A stretch of 64,000 nucleotides of DNA. Origin: Pallidibacillus pasinlerensis (lineage in GTDB: Bacteria; Bacillota; Bacilli; Bacillales; Caldibacillaceae). Below the pieces are notes generated by a model. The model saw only the letters and a program-made list of their open reading frames with translations, did no database searches and was not told the origin of the DNA. The DNA lies in contig NZ_JAACYS010000006.1 of NCBI RefSeq assembly GCF_009996845.1, forward strand, positions 1 through 64,000. Reading direction: 5' to 3'. Within the stretch, counting starts at the first letter, position 1, and every line of letters begins with the position of its first letter. Shown here one piece after another: positions 17,952-26,669 of the stretch. The position numbers and the translations under genes were made by a program.

Positions 17952-18887
17952 ATTAGATTCCGTTTCCGATTCTAAATCAACGCGATCTTCTTTTCGCAAC
18001 TGGTCAATTGGTGCAAAAATTTCAAAATGGCGATATAAATTTTTAAATTCAGCTGGGGTTTTTCCACCTAGTTCACCATCTAAATTTATAAGAACTTCAT
18101 CTTCAGATGTTACTTTAATATAATTTGCCTTCGTATAAATAACATTTGGATCTTTAATATGCTCACCACGAAGAGCCAGCGTCGCTAATCGAACAAATTC
18201 AGCTAAATTTGTTTTCTTTAAAATTAATAAAGTAAAATAGCCATCATTAATGGAAGCATCTGGGGCAAGTTTTTCAAAGCCACCAACTGAATTTGTAAGA
18301 GCAATTAAAAATAACATTACTTCGCCTTCGTATAATTTACCATCATATTCTAAATGAAGATTGTATGGCTTTAATGAAGGCAACATCTCAATCCCTTTTA
18401 TATAGTAGGCAAGTTGACCAAGCATCGTCTTTAATTTAATCGGAACTTCGTACGTCAATTCAGTAAGACGTCCACCACCAGCGATATTAATAAAGTATTT
18501 GTCATTCATTCGACCAATATCAATAGGTATAGATTGTCCATCTACAATGATGTCTGTCGCAGCAAAAATATCTCTTGGAATATGTAACGCCCTTGCAAAG
18601 TCATTCGTTGTCCCAACAGGAATTAAACCTAATTTTGGACGATACTCCTGTTCAGCTAATCCATTAACAACTTCATTAAATGTTCCGTCTCCTCCAGCTG
18701 CAATTACGAGATCATATCTTCTTTCTACAGCTGTACGAGCAGCCTCAGTCGCATCTCCTGGTCCTGTTGTTGCATGACATGATGTTTCATAGCCAGCTCT
18801 TTCTAATTTAGCTAAAACATCAGGTAAATGCTTTTTAAAAATTTCTCTACCCGAAGTCGGATTATAAATAATTCGAGCTCTTTTCAT
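17949..18887 (-). CDS. dgkB: Diacylglycerol kinase, DgkB type
   Basis: 312 residues. It phosphorylates diacylglycerol to phosphatidic acid, recycling lipid released during lipoteichoic acid synthesis. The DAGK catalytic domain shows IIYNPTSGRE near the N-terminus and the nucleotide-binding GGDGTFNEV (about 65-73). The C-terminal domain contains NSVGGFEKLAPDA and LDGELGGKTP. The protein is soluble, unlike the integral DgkA. Length and neighbours (rlmCD downstream, gatCAB upstream) match the Bacillus orthologue. The start region has only a weak ribosome site (GGATGATG). Confidence 0.9.
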   Translation of the reverse strand: MKRARIIYNPTSGREIFKKHLPDVLAKLERAGYETSCHATTGPGDATEAARTAVERRYDLVIAAGGDGTFNEVVNGLAEQEYRPKLGLIPVGTTNDFARALHIPRDIFAATDIIVDGQSIPIDIGRMNDKYFINIAGGGRLTELTYEVPIKLKTMLGQLAYYIKGIEMLPSLKPYNLHLEYDGKLYEGEVMLFLIALTNSVGGFEKLAPDASINDGYFTLLILKKTNLAEFVRLATLALRGEHIKDPNVIYTKANYIKVTSEDEVLINLDGELGGKTPAEFKNLYRHFEIFAPIDQLRKEDRVDLESETESN

Positions 18888-19064
18888 TAAACATCATCCA
18901 TCTCAATTTAAATTTTTTTCTATAAAACATCATACTTCATCAGTAATTTCAAGGCAAATTTAATTTACTTTTATTACATTATGACCAAGAATTCTTTATT
19001 ATTACACATTAAAAATTAGAATTTTCAATAATATAAACTTCTCGCTCTATTTTCGTTCAAAAAA

Positions 19065-19110
19065 ATATGGGCATTTGCCCATACACCTGTTTGTTGGGAC
19101 ACATACACTA
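19065..19110 (+). promoter_or_regulatory. Sigma-K-like promoter with a double GerE-type site
   Basis: CATACACTA at 19102-19110 fits the sigma-K -10 pattern CATAnnnTA. CACC at 19084-19087 fits the mACm -35, with 14 bases between. Overlapping the -35 is the palindrome TATGGGCATTTGCCCATA (19066-19083). Its plus-strand half matches the GerE consensus RWWTRGGYNNYY at 12 of 12 positions (19065-19076), and the opposite strand matches at 11 of 12 (19084-19073). GerE is the late mother-cell regulator acting with sigma-K. The match is by eye and the consensus is from established work. Confidence 0.6.
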
Positions 19111-19138
19111 GGGTGAACACACATGAGGAGGTAAAAGT

Positions 19139-19489
19139 ATGGAAAGACAGATATTAGGAGGCCCTTTTGGTTTTGGAAGTTTTCCTAGTTATGGTATGGG
19201 ATACGCAGGATTTTATGATTTCGGAGGAGGATATGGTGGCAATCCATTCCAACAATATTACGGATATGGAGGTCAGCCATTCTATCATGGGCATGGGCAT
19301 CACCATGGACACCACCATTACGGACATCATCACCATCATGGGCACCTTCATCACCATCATGGGCACCTTCATCACCATCATGGGCACCATCATCACGGAC
19401 ACCACCATGGACACCATCATGGATACGGAGGTTACCAAACCCAACCATGGTTCGGTCCACGTGAGGAGTACGGTCCAGCACCCTATTAG
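19139..19489 (+). CDS. Histidine/glycine-rich protein, probable spore coat component
   Basis: 116 residues. The N-terminal third is rich in Gly, Tyr and Phe (GSFPSYGMGYAGFYDFGGGYGG). The middle holds 33 His, mostly as HHHHGHL and HHHGH repeats, and the tail ends GPREEYGPAPY. Part of the His block is a 21-bp DNA tandem repeat (about 19328-19390, three copies). There is no signal peptide or membrane span. ATG follows GAGGAGG. Low complexity with Gly/Tyr/His is common in coat proteins, and the promoter is of late mother-cell type. Divalent metal binding by the His clusters is likely from chemistry but unproven. Convergent or overlapping reading frames here are composition artefacts. Confidence 0.7.
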   Translation: MERQILGGPFGFGSFPSYGMGYAGFYDFGGGYGGNPFQQYYGYGGQPFYHGHGHHHGHHHYGHHHHHGHLHHHHGHLHHHHGHHHHGHHHGHHHGYGGYQTQPWFGPREEYGPAPY

Positions 19490-19576
19490 GAATTAATATA
19501 ACGTTCGTGCAAAGTAAAGACTCTTACTTTTTTAAATATGATAATACTTCATTTTTACCCTTCGTAAACTACATCG

Positions 19577-19606
19577 CCCAGTTAGGAAACTGGGTGATTT
19601 TATTTT
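19577..19606 (+). terminator. Terminator after the histidine-rich gene
   Basis: Stem CCCAGTT at 19577-19583 with AACTGGG at 19588-19594, then TGATTTTATTTT. Confidence 0.7.
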
Positions 19607-19753
19607 AAAGTGTACAGTGTTTTTTACTCTTTACATATGCACTCAATTAACTCAACAGTTTTATATTCAACAATCTAAAATTCGAGATTCTAACTCCATG
19701 CTAGTTTTTATAAAATTTAGTATAATGAATTATATAACAAGTATGGGGGTGGG

Positions 19754-21205
19754 ATGATGGCAGCTCGTACTGTTTTATTAGATCGAATGTATGTAAATGG
19801 AGAGTGGGTAAAAGCAATTTCAAACGAGAGCTTTGCGATAACAAATCCAGCAGACGGTGAACATATCGCTTCCGTTCCTAACGGTGACAAGGAAGATGCA
19901 ATTTTAGCAGTAGATGCAGCTTATGACGCTTTTAAAAAGTGGTCCCAAAAAACGGCAGATGAACGTAGTCATCTTTTACGTCGCTGGTATGACAATATTT
20001 TAGATAGTAAGGATGAAATCGCAGAAATATTAACCCTTGAACAAGGGAAACCATTAAAAGAAGCTCTTGGTGAAGTTACCTATGCTGCAAGTTTTATTCA
20101 ATGGTATGCAGAAGAAGCAAAGCGGGTTTACGGGGAAACGATTCCTGCATCTGCAGTTGATAAACGATTACTTGTGTTAAAGCAACCTGTTGGGGTCGTT
20201 GCAGCAATTACACCTTGGAATTTCCCTGCTGCAATGATTACACGAAAAGTAGCACCGGCTTTGGCGGCTGGCTGTACTGTTGTTATTAAACCAGCAGAAC
20301 AAACTCCACTTACGGCCTTGAAATTAGCAGAAGCTGCAGAACGGGCCGGTTTTCCAAAAGGTGTTATTAACATTGTTACAGGTGATGCTCAAGAAATTGG
20401 TGATGCATGGTTAAAAGATTCGCGCGTCCGTAAAATCACCTTTACTGGATCAACGGAAGTAGGTAAACTTTTAATGCGCGGAGCAGCTGACAATGTGAAG
20501 AAAGTCTCGCTAGAGTTAGGTGGGCATGCACCATTTATTGTATTCCCAGACGCAGACATCGATGCGGCTGTTCAAGGTGTCATGCAGTCAAAATTTAGAA
20601 ATAATGGGCAAACTTGTGTATGTGCAAACCGAGTTTACGTCCACTCATCCATTGTCGATGAGTTTGTTCGGAAGTTTGCTGAAGAAGCGAAGAAGTTAAC
20701 GGTTGGTTTTGGTTTAGAACCAGAAACTCAAGTGGGACCATTAATTGATGAACAAGCATACATAAAAGTAGAGTCCCATATTCATGATGCCGTAAGTAAA
20801 GGCGCAAACATTGAATGCGGTGGTCGTCGTATCGAGGATTTAGAAGATGGGTATTTTGTTGAACCGACTGTTTTAAGTAATGTGACTGAGGATATGCGCA
20901 TTATGAAGGAAGAAACCTTTGGTCCAGTTGCGCCAGTCATTACTTTTGATGATACTGAAGATGTAATTGAACGGGCAAACAATACTCCGTACGGACTTGC
21001 TGCTTATTTATTTACAACAAACTTAAAAACAGCAGTAACTGTATCAGAACAACTTGAATATGGAATTGTCGGTATTAACGATGGACTTCCTGCTGTCGCA
21101 CAAGCACCATTTGGTGGATTTAAGGAAAGTGGACTTGGTCGTGAAGGTGGACACCACGGTATTGAAGAGTTCCTAGAAGTAAAGTATGTTTCAATTAAAC
21201 TTTGA
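19754..21205 (+). CDS. gabD: Succinate-semialdehyde dehydrogenase [NAD(P)+]
   Basis: 483 residues. It oxidises succinate semialdehyde to succinate, the last step of GABA breakdown. The aldehyde dehydrogenase fold is complete: TPWNFPAAM, FTGSTEVGK, LELGGHAPF with the general-base Glu (about 255), the catalytic Cys in NNGQTCVCANR (about 287), EETFGPVAP and the C-terminal PFGGFKESGLGREGG. The close GQTC-x-C pair resembles GabD enzymes that can be redox-switched. It is monocistronic, with a TATAAT -10 at 19721 and a GGGGGTGGG ribosome site. Two adjacent ATGs leave the start uncertain by one codon. No gabT or gabR lies nearby. Confidence 0.88.
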   Translation: MMAARTVLLDRMYVNGEWVKAISNESFAITNPADGEHIASVPNGDKEDAILAVDAAYDAFKKWSQKTADERSHLLRRWYDNILDSKDEIAEILTLEQGKPLKEALGEVTYAASFIQWYAEEAKRVYGETIPASAVDKRLLVLKQPVGVVAAITPWNFPAAMITRKVAPALAAGCTVVIKPAEQTPLTALKLAEAAERAGFPKGVINIVTGDAQEIGDAWLKDSRVRKITFTGSTEVGKLLMRGAADNVKKVSLELGGHAPFIVFPDADIDAAVQGVMQSKFRNNGQTCVCANRVYVHSSIVDEFVRKFAEEAKKLTVGFGLEPETQVGPLIDEQAYIKVESHIHDAVSKGANIECGGRRIEDLEDGYFVEPTVLSNVTEDMRIMKEETFGPVAPVITFDDTEDVIERANNTPYGLAAYLFTTNLKTAVTVSEQLEYGIVGINDGLPAVAQAPFGGFKESGLGREGGHHGIEEFLEVKYVSIKL

Positions 21206-21221
21206 TTTCATAGAAAAACGC

Positions 21222-21250
21222 AAAGACTCGCTGAAAAAGCGAGTCTTTTC
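21222..21250. terminator. Bidirectional terminator between gabD and the aldo/keto reductase
   Basis: AAAGACTCGCT (21222-21232) and AGCGAGTCTTT (21238-21248) form a perfect 11-bp stem between converging genes, with T/A tracts on both sides. Confidence 0.85.
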
Positions 21251-21262
21251 TATGGCTACTTT

Positions 21263-22087
21263 TTATACTCGATGGTAAACATTAGGGTCATTATTAATTC
21301 GAACGTTCCGGTCAAGGGTTGAAATTTTCTCCATATCTTCATCTGTTAATTTAAAATCAAAGACATTGAAGTTTTCTTCAATTCGTGATGGTGTTACTGA
21401 TTTAGGAATTACAATCGTATTGTTTTGTAAATGCCAGCGTAAGATAACTTGTGCAGCAGTTTTATTATGCTTTTCTGCGATGTTTGTAATCACTTCATCA
21501 TTTAAAACATCTCGTCCATTCATCAATGGACTGTATGCTTCGATGTAAATATTGTGTTTAGCGCAAAATTCTTTCAATTCTTTTTGCTGTAAGTATGGAT
21601 GGCATTCAACTTGGTTCACGACAGGAACAACTTCACATTCTGCGAAGATTTTTTCCAAATGCTCAATATTAAAGTTTGATACACCGATTGCTTTAACACG
21701 TCCATCTTTATACAGTTTTTCTAACGCTTTATATGTTTCTATGTATAAACCGAAATCTGGACATGGCCAATGAATTAAATATAAATCGACATAATCTAGT
21801 CCTAAACGATCAATACTTTCTTCAAAGGCTTTTAGTGCTTTTTCATAACCGTGATCTGCATTCCAAAGTTTAGTAGTAATAAATAGTTCTTCTCGTGGAA
21901 CTTGTGAATTAGCGATTGCTTTCCCAACGCCTGTTTCATTTTGATATACCGTTGCTGTATCAATCAAACGGTATCCTACCTCAATTGCTTTTTCTACAGC
22001 TGGTGTTGCTTCTTCGTTTGGTACTTGCCATACTCCAAATCCAAGCTTCGGCATGTGTACCCCATTATTTAATGTTACATATTCCAT
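21263..22087 (-). CDS. Aldo/keto reductase
   Basis: 274 residues from the ATG at 22087, nine bases after AAAGGG; upstream in-frame codons lack a ribosome site. It is an NADPH-dependent carbonyl reductase with a TIM barrel. Visible are GFGVWQVPNEE, catalytic Asp and Tyr in DTATVYQNE (about 44-50), Lys in FITTKLWN, His in YLIHWP, GVSNFNIEHLE, and the cofactor-binding IPKSVTPSRIEENF. The closest known relatives are the YvgN/YtbE group of glyoxal/methylglyoxal reductases. The substrate is not determined. The 52-bp repeat array begins about 100 bases upstream of the start. Confidence 0.85.
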   Translation of the reverse strand: MEYVTLNNGVHMPKLGFGVWQVPNEEATPAVEKAIEVGYRLIDTATVYQNETGVGKAIANSQVPREELFITTKLWNADHGYEKALKAFEESIDRLGLDYVDLYLIHWPCPDFGLYIETYKALEKLYKDGRVKAIGVSNFNIEHLEKIFAECEVVPVVNQVECHPYLQQKELKEFCAKHNIYIEAYSPLMNGRDVLNDEVITNIAEKHNKTAAQVILRWHLQNNTIVIPKSVTPSRIEENFNVFDFKLTDEDMEKISTLDRNVRINNDPNVYHRV

Positions 22088-22183
22088 CGCTGTCATCCCT
22101 TTCAATTTGTTCAAATTTAGTATAACAAAATGGGAAGGTGATGATAAATTTGATGCATTAGGGGGAAGGAGAAATTTAAGCAC

Positions 22184-23660
22184 GTTCGATCACATTTCTG
22201 ACTAGTCTCTGCATCTATTTGTCCACGAAAACGCCTGTCGATGACATTTCATGTATTCCTTCTTCGCTTTTTGTCTTCGAGAACGCCTGTCGATGACATT
22301 TCATGCATGCCTTCTTCGCTTTTTGTCTTCGAGAACGCCTGTCGATGACATTTCGGACATGCTTTCTTCTCATTTTGTCTTCGAGAACGCCTGTCGATGA
22401 CATTTCGGACATGCTTTCTTCTCATTTTGTCTTCGAGAACGCCTGTCGATGACATTTCATGCATTCCTTCTTCGCTTTTTGTCTTCGAAAACGCCTGTCG
22501 ATGACATTTCGGACATGCTTTCTTCTCATTTTGTCTTCGAGAACGCCTGTCGATGACATTTCGGACATGCTTTCTTCGCTTTTTGTCTTCGAAAACGCCT
22601 GTCGATGACATTTCGGACATGCTTTCTTCTCATTTTGTCTTCGAGAACGCCTGTCGATGACATTTCAGACATGCCTTCTTCGCTTTTTGTCTTCGAGAAC
22701 GCCTGTCGATGACATTTCGGACATGCCTTCTTCTCATTTTGTCTTCGAGAACGCCTGTCGATGACATTTCGGACATGCCTTCTTCTCATTTTGTCTTCGA
22801 GAACGCCTGTCGATGACATTTCGGTCATGCCTTCTTCTCATTTTGTCTTCGAAAACGCCTGTCGATGACATTTCGGTCATGCCTTCTTCGCTTTTTGTCT
22901 TCGAAAACGCCTATCGATGACATTTCGGTCATGCCTTCTTCGCTTTTTGTCTTCGAGAACGCCTATCGATGACATTTCGGTCATGCTTTCTTCCCATTTT
23001 GTCTTCGAAAACGCCTGTCGATGACATTTCATGCATTCCTTCTTCGCTTTTTGTCCACGAGAACGCCTGTCGATGACATTTCGGTCATGCTTTCTTCTCA
23101 TTTTGTCTTCGAGAACGCCTGTCGATGACATTTCGGTCATGCCTTCTTCGCTTTTTGTCTTCGAGAACGCCTATCGATGACATTTCGGACATGCTTTCTT
23201 CTCATTTTGTCTTCGAGAACGCCTGTCGATGACATTTCGGTCATGCCTTCTTCTCATTTTGTCTTCGAGAACGCCTGTCGATGACATTTCGGACATGCTT
23301 TCTTCTCATTTTGTCTTCGAGAACGTCTGTCGATGACATTTCGGTCATTCCTTCTTCTCATTTTGTCTTCGAAAACGCCTGTCGATGACATTTCGGACAT
23401 GCTTTCTTCTCATTTTGTCTTCGAAAACGCCTGTCGATGACATTTCGGACTAGTCTCTGCATCTATTTGTCCACGAAAACGCCTATCGATGACATTTCGG
23501 TCATGCCTTCTTCGCTTTTTGTCCACGAGAACGCCTATCGATGACATTTCTAACGAGTCCTCACTTCATTTTATCCGCGAGAATCTGGAACAATGACATT
23601 CCAACCAATCCTAAATCAAAATTTATCCACGAAACAGCATTCACACATCACAATCAAAAA
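22184..23660 (+). repeat. Tandem array 1: 28 units of a 52-bp repeat
   Basis: Units start (G of GTC) at 22221, 22273, 22325 and every 52 bases to 23625, with a half unit before the first. No unit carries an indel, even the degenerate edge copies at 23573 and 23625. The unit is a 30-bp core (GTCTTCGAGAACGCC then TGTCGATGACATTTC) plus a 22-bp linker. The linker occurs in a few recurring types, ending CTCATTTT or CGCTTTTT, and beginning GGACATG, GGTCATG or ATGCAT. Core variants are single substitutions (CGAAAA, CTATCG, GTCCACG). The array lies between the aldo/keto reductase start and the thioredoxin-like gene. Confidence 0.95.
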
Positions 23661-23661
23661 A

Positions 23662-23692
23662 AGCTCCCTCAACTAAACATTGAAGGAACTTC
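23662..23692 (-). terminator. Terminator of the thioredoxin-like gene
   Basis: AAGCTCCCTCAA (23662-23673) pairs with TTGAAGGAACTT (23681-23692) at ten of twelve positions, followed on the minus strand by TTTTTTT. Confidence 0.65.
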
Positions 23693-23718
23693 ATTCATTT
23701 GAGTAGTAACACTCGCTA

Positions 23719-24273
23719 CTATTTAACTAATCTCTCCACAATACTATCCGCAATTCTTTCCCACAGCTCGTCATCTTCTAGGAATCGCTTCGTCATTTTG
23801 CGGTACATATCTTTTTGTTTATCTGCAAAGTCTGGAGCATCTTTATCCGGCAGAGCTGCGCGTTCTTCATCAACAAATGCTTGAACTTCCGGCGCGCGGG
23901 GCCCCCACACAGCTACTTCATTTCCAGCTTCATCTATAAATATATAAATTGGAATCGAGCGAGATGTCCCATTCGTTAAGTATTGATCCATTAATTCTAA
24001 GTTTTGATCACGCAACAGATAACGTACTTCAATATCAGCAACTTCAGCAATTTTCATTAAAATTGGATTGTTGACCATCGCATCACCGCACCAATCTTCT
24101 GTCAGTGCAATTGCCCGCAACTTTCTATTACGTAACCCTTCTAGCTTTCCAACATGCTCAGCTTTCAACTCAAATCGCTCATAAATTGACAGCATTTTTT
24201 CCTTGTTTCTTGTCATCTGTTCAACATAATCGTTATAGCTCATCGCTTTTTCAAACCAATCATTTAACTGCAT
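23719..24273 (-). CDS. Thioredoxin-like protein with a single-cysteine WCGDA motif
   Basis: 184 residues. The fold pattern is thioredoxin-like: IALTEDWCGDAMVN at the active-site position, VRYLLRDQNLELMDQYL, then the cis-Pro region SRSIPIYIFID and VAVWGPR. The usual CxxC is reduced to one Cys followed by Gly-Asp, so classical disulfide exchange is unlikely. This matches a known Bacillus family (Thioredoxin_9 type) of unclear role. The ATG at 24273 follows GAGGTG. It starts 13 bases after the Bax-inhibitor-like gene ends, so the two probably form an operon. Confidence 0.75.
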   Translation of the reverse strand: MQLNDWFEKAMSYNDYVEQMTRNKEKMLSIYERFELKAEHVGKLEGLRNRKLRAIALTEDWCGDAMVNNPILMKIAEVADIEVRYLLRDQNLELMDQYLTNGTSRSIPIYIFIDEAGNEVAVWGPRAPEVQAFVDEERAALPDKDAPDFADKQKDMYRKMTKRFLEDDELWERIADSIVERLVK

Positions 24274-24286
24274 CCATTTTCACCTC

Positions 24287-25027
24287 TTAATTCCGATTTG
24301 CAAATATTTTGTACAACAAACGGAGAATTTCTAAATACAGCCATACTAAAGTGATCATTAATCCAAAGGCACCGTACCATTCCATATATTTCGGTGCACC
24401 AACTGCAGCTCCTCTTTCGATAAAATCAAAATCTAAAACGAGATTTAGCGCTGCAATAAAGACAATCACTCCACTTACTATTATACCTAAAGTTCCCGTT
24501 TCATGAATTAATGGGACTTGGATACCGAAAAAACCTAATATTAAACTTAATAAGTATGTTAAAAAGACACCTAAAGTTGCTGCCGCTACTCCTAAGCGAA
24601 AATTATGGGTTACTTTAATAAGACCACTTTTATATACGAGGAGCAGACCAAATAAAATCGAAAAAGTTAAAGAAACCGCCATGAAGGTAATTCCTTGAAA
24701 TTGAGCTTCGTACATCGCCGAAACCCCACCAATCACAAACCCTTCTAAAATTGCATAAATCGGTGATAAAACAGGGGCCAATCTTTTTACGAAAATAGTA
24801 ATTAACGCAACAATTAAACTACCCAAAACACCAACGGTAATATAAAGGCCAACATTTTCACCAGCAAAATATTGGGACCATGTAAAAACTGCACTTACAA
24901 CAATTAAAACGAGTAAAATAAACGTTTTATTAACGGTTCCCTGTATAGTCATTGTATTACCGCCATATGCATGACCTGTATAAGACTCAAAAGTTTTATC
25001 CGTTAAACTTGGGTTTCCACTTCGCAT
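24287..25027 (-). CDS. Bax inhibitor-1/YccA-family membrane protein
   Basis: 246 residues from the ATG at 25027, directly after AGGAGGAG; an upstream ATG at 25054 has no such site. Seven hydrophobic helices follow a soluble N-terminus (for example TFILLVLIVVSAVFTW, VGLYITVGVLGSLIVALI, LGVAAATLGVFLTYLLSLI, MEWYGAFGLMITLVWLYLEI). The loop DFDFIERGAAVGAPKYMEWY is typical of this UPF0005-related group. Members are suggested to be pH-sensitive calcium leak channels (BsYetJ is one studied relative). The function here is not known. Confidence 0.82.
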   Translation of the reverse strand: MRSGNPSLTDKTFESYTGHAYGGNTMTIQGTVNKTFILLVLIVVSAVFTWSQYFAGENVGLYITVGVLGSLIVALITIFVKRLAPVLSPIYAILEGFVIGGVSAMYEAQFQGITFMAVSLTFSILFGLLLVYKSGLIKVTHNFRLGVAAATLGVFLTYLLSLILGFFGIQVPLIHETGTLGIIVSGVIVFIAALNLVLDFDFIERGAAVGAPKYMEWYGAFGLMITLVWLYLEILRLLYKIFANRN

Positions 25028-25182
25028 CGTTCTCCTCCTTTTATAACTATACATACGATTATTTCAATCAATAGTTTCAAAAACTTGATCTCTCAAACAA
25101 CATTCGCATTGACCACTAAAAAACTTCTCTATTATCCATTCTATTATTTTCTATAATTTTACATTCAATTTTTAAAAAATAA

Positions 25183-25220
25183 AAGGGTAACCAGAAGTCA
25201 CCTTGACTTCGATTACCCTT
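25183..25220 (-). terminator. Terminator of gatCAB
   Basis: AAGGGTAACCAGAAGTC pairs with GACTTCGATTACCCTT, leaving a loop of about five bases. An A-run on the plus strand gives T-rich sequence on the minus strand. Confidence 0.8.
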
Positions 25221-25229
25221 CTTACATTT

Positions 25230-26657
25230 TTATCGCTTTTTAATTTCTTCAAGTAAAATTTTATTAAGTAATGGTGGGTTGGCTTGTCCTTTTGTTTTTT
25301 TCATTATTTGACCAACTAGGAAGCCAATAGCACGGTCTTTACCGTTTTTAAAGTCTTCAATAGATTGTGGGTTGTTATCCAACGCTTCTGTAACAAGCGC
25401 TAATAATGTAGCCTCGTCAGAGATTTGAACTAATCCTTTTTCTTTTACGATTTTCTCTGGATCTCCGCCTTTTTCCACTAGTTCACTGAAGACTTTCTTC
25501 GCCATTTTTGAAGAAAGTGTGCCATTATCAATTAACTTAATCATCCCAGCTAAACTTTCTGGAGTAAGTGCAATTTCATGCAATTCTTTTTGTTCCGCAT
25601 TTAAGTATGCAGACACATCTCCCATTAACCAGTTTGATGCTTGTTTTGCATCCGCTCCAGCAGCAACAGTTGCTTCAAAGAAGTCGGACATTTCTTTTGT
25701 CATCGTTAAAACTTTCGCATCATATTCTGGTAAACCTAATTCTTCAATATATCGTTTTTTCCGTGCATCTGGAAGTTCAGGAATCGATGCTCGAACACGT
25801 TCTTTCCATTCATCATCAATGTAAAGTTCAACAAGGTCTGGTTCCGGGAAGTATCGATAATCATCCGATCCTTCTTTTACACGCATTAAAATCGTTTCTC
25901 CAGTTGCCTCATCATAACGGCGTGTTTCTTGGTTAATGACACCGCCAGCAAGCAATACTTTTTCTTGTCGTTTAATTTCATACTCCAATCCTTTTCGAAC
26001 AAAGTTAAAGGAGTTTAAGTTTTTCAATTCTGTTTTCGTGCCGAACTTTTCTTGACCGATTGGGCGAAGGGAAACGTTAGCGTCACAACGTAAAGATCCT
26101 TCTTCCATTCGAACATCGGAAACACCTGTGTATTGGATAATAGCTTTTAATTTTTCTAAATAAGCGTATGCTTCTTCTGGTGTACGAATATCTGGTTCTG
26201 ATACGATCTCAATTAAGGGTGTTCCTTGACGGTTTAAGTCAACTAAAGACCCGTCTTCTGTATGAATTAGTTTTCCGGCATCCTCTTCTAAATGTAAACG
26301 ATTGATACCAATTCGCTTAGTCTTGCCGTTCACTTCAATTTCTATCCAACCATTCCTACCAATTGGTTGTGCATCTTGCGTAATTTGATACGCTTTCGGG
26401 TTATCCGGATAAAAATAGTTTTTTCGATCGAAACTTGATTCTGTCGCAATGTCCATATTTAATGCCATTGCCGCTTTCATAGCAAAATTAACTGCTTCTT
26501 TATTTAATACGGGTAAAACTCCTGGATAACCCCAGTCAATCACATTCGTATTTGTATTTGGTTCTGCTCCGAATTGGTTCGGGGATGGTGAAAATACCTT
26601 CGATTTCGTTTTCAATTCTACGTGTACTTCAAGTCCAATTACCGCTTCAAAATTCAT
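25230..26657 (-). CDS. gatB: Aspartyl/glutamyl-tRNA amidotransferase subunit B
   Basis: 475 residues. It binds misacylated Glu-tRNA(Gln) (or Asp-tRNA(Asn)), activates the acyl group with ATP and receives ammonia from GatA. The N-terminus reads [15 protein letters not shown], typical of GatB. The cradle domain contains [17 protein letters not shown] and [12 protein letters not shown]. Asp/Glu residues in EIVSEPDI and [13 protein letters not shown] line the active site. A C-terminal YqeY-like helical domain (about 325-475) contacts tRNA. The ATG at 26657 follows AAGGGGTGA. It is the last gene of gatC-gatA-gatB. Confidence 0.95.
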   Translation of the reverse strand: MNFEAVIGLEVHVELKTKSKVFSPSPNQFGAEPNTNTNVIDWGYPGVLPVLNKEAVNFAMKAAMALNMDIATESSFDRKNYFYPDNPKAYQITQDAQPIGRNGWIEIEVNGKTKRIGINRLHLEEDAGKLIHTEDGSLVDLNRQGTPLIEIVSEPDIRTPEEAYAYLEKLKAIIQYTGVSDVRMEEGSLRCDANVSLRPIGQEKFGTKTELKNLNSFNFVRKGLEYEIKRQEKVLLAGGVINQETRRYDEATGETILMRVKEGSDDYRYFPEPDLVELYIDDEWKERVRASIPELPDARKKRYIEELGLPEYDAKVLTMTKEMSDFFEATVAAGADAKQASNWLMGDVSAYLNAEQKELHEIALTPESLAGMIKLIDNGTLSSKMAKKVFSELVEKGGDPEKIVKEKGLVQISDEATLLALVTEALDNNPQSIEDFKNGKDRAIGFLVGQIMKKTKGQANPPLLNKILLEEIKKR

Positions 26658-26669
26658 TTATTTCACCCC

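Noticed and set aside
19154-19496. Other long frames over the histidine-rich gene on both strands
   Set aside because: They are composition artefacts of the CAT/CAC/GGA codon repeats. Only the frame from 19139 has a strong ribosome site and promoter.
22215-23140. Repeat-encoded proteins on the minus strand (repeating MSSTGVLEDK and CHRQAFSKTK segments)
   Set aside because: Because 52 is not a multiple of three, the three frames rotate and stay open by chance of composition. There is no ribosome site or stable start, and edge copies break the frames.
22184-23660. CRISPR array
   Set aside because: The units are contiguous 52-mers whose linkers recur in a few near-identical types instead of unique spacers, the edges degrade gradually, and no cas gene is present.
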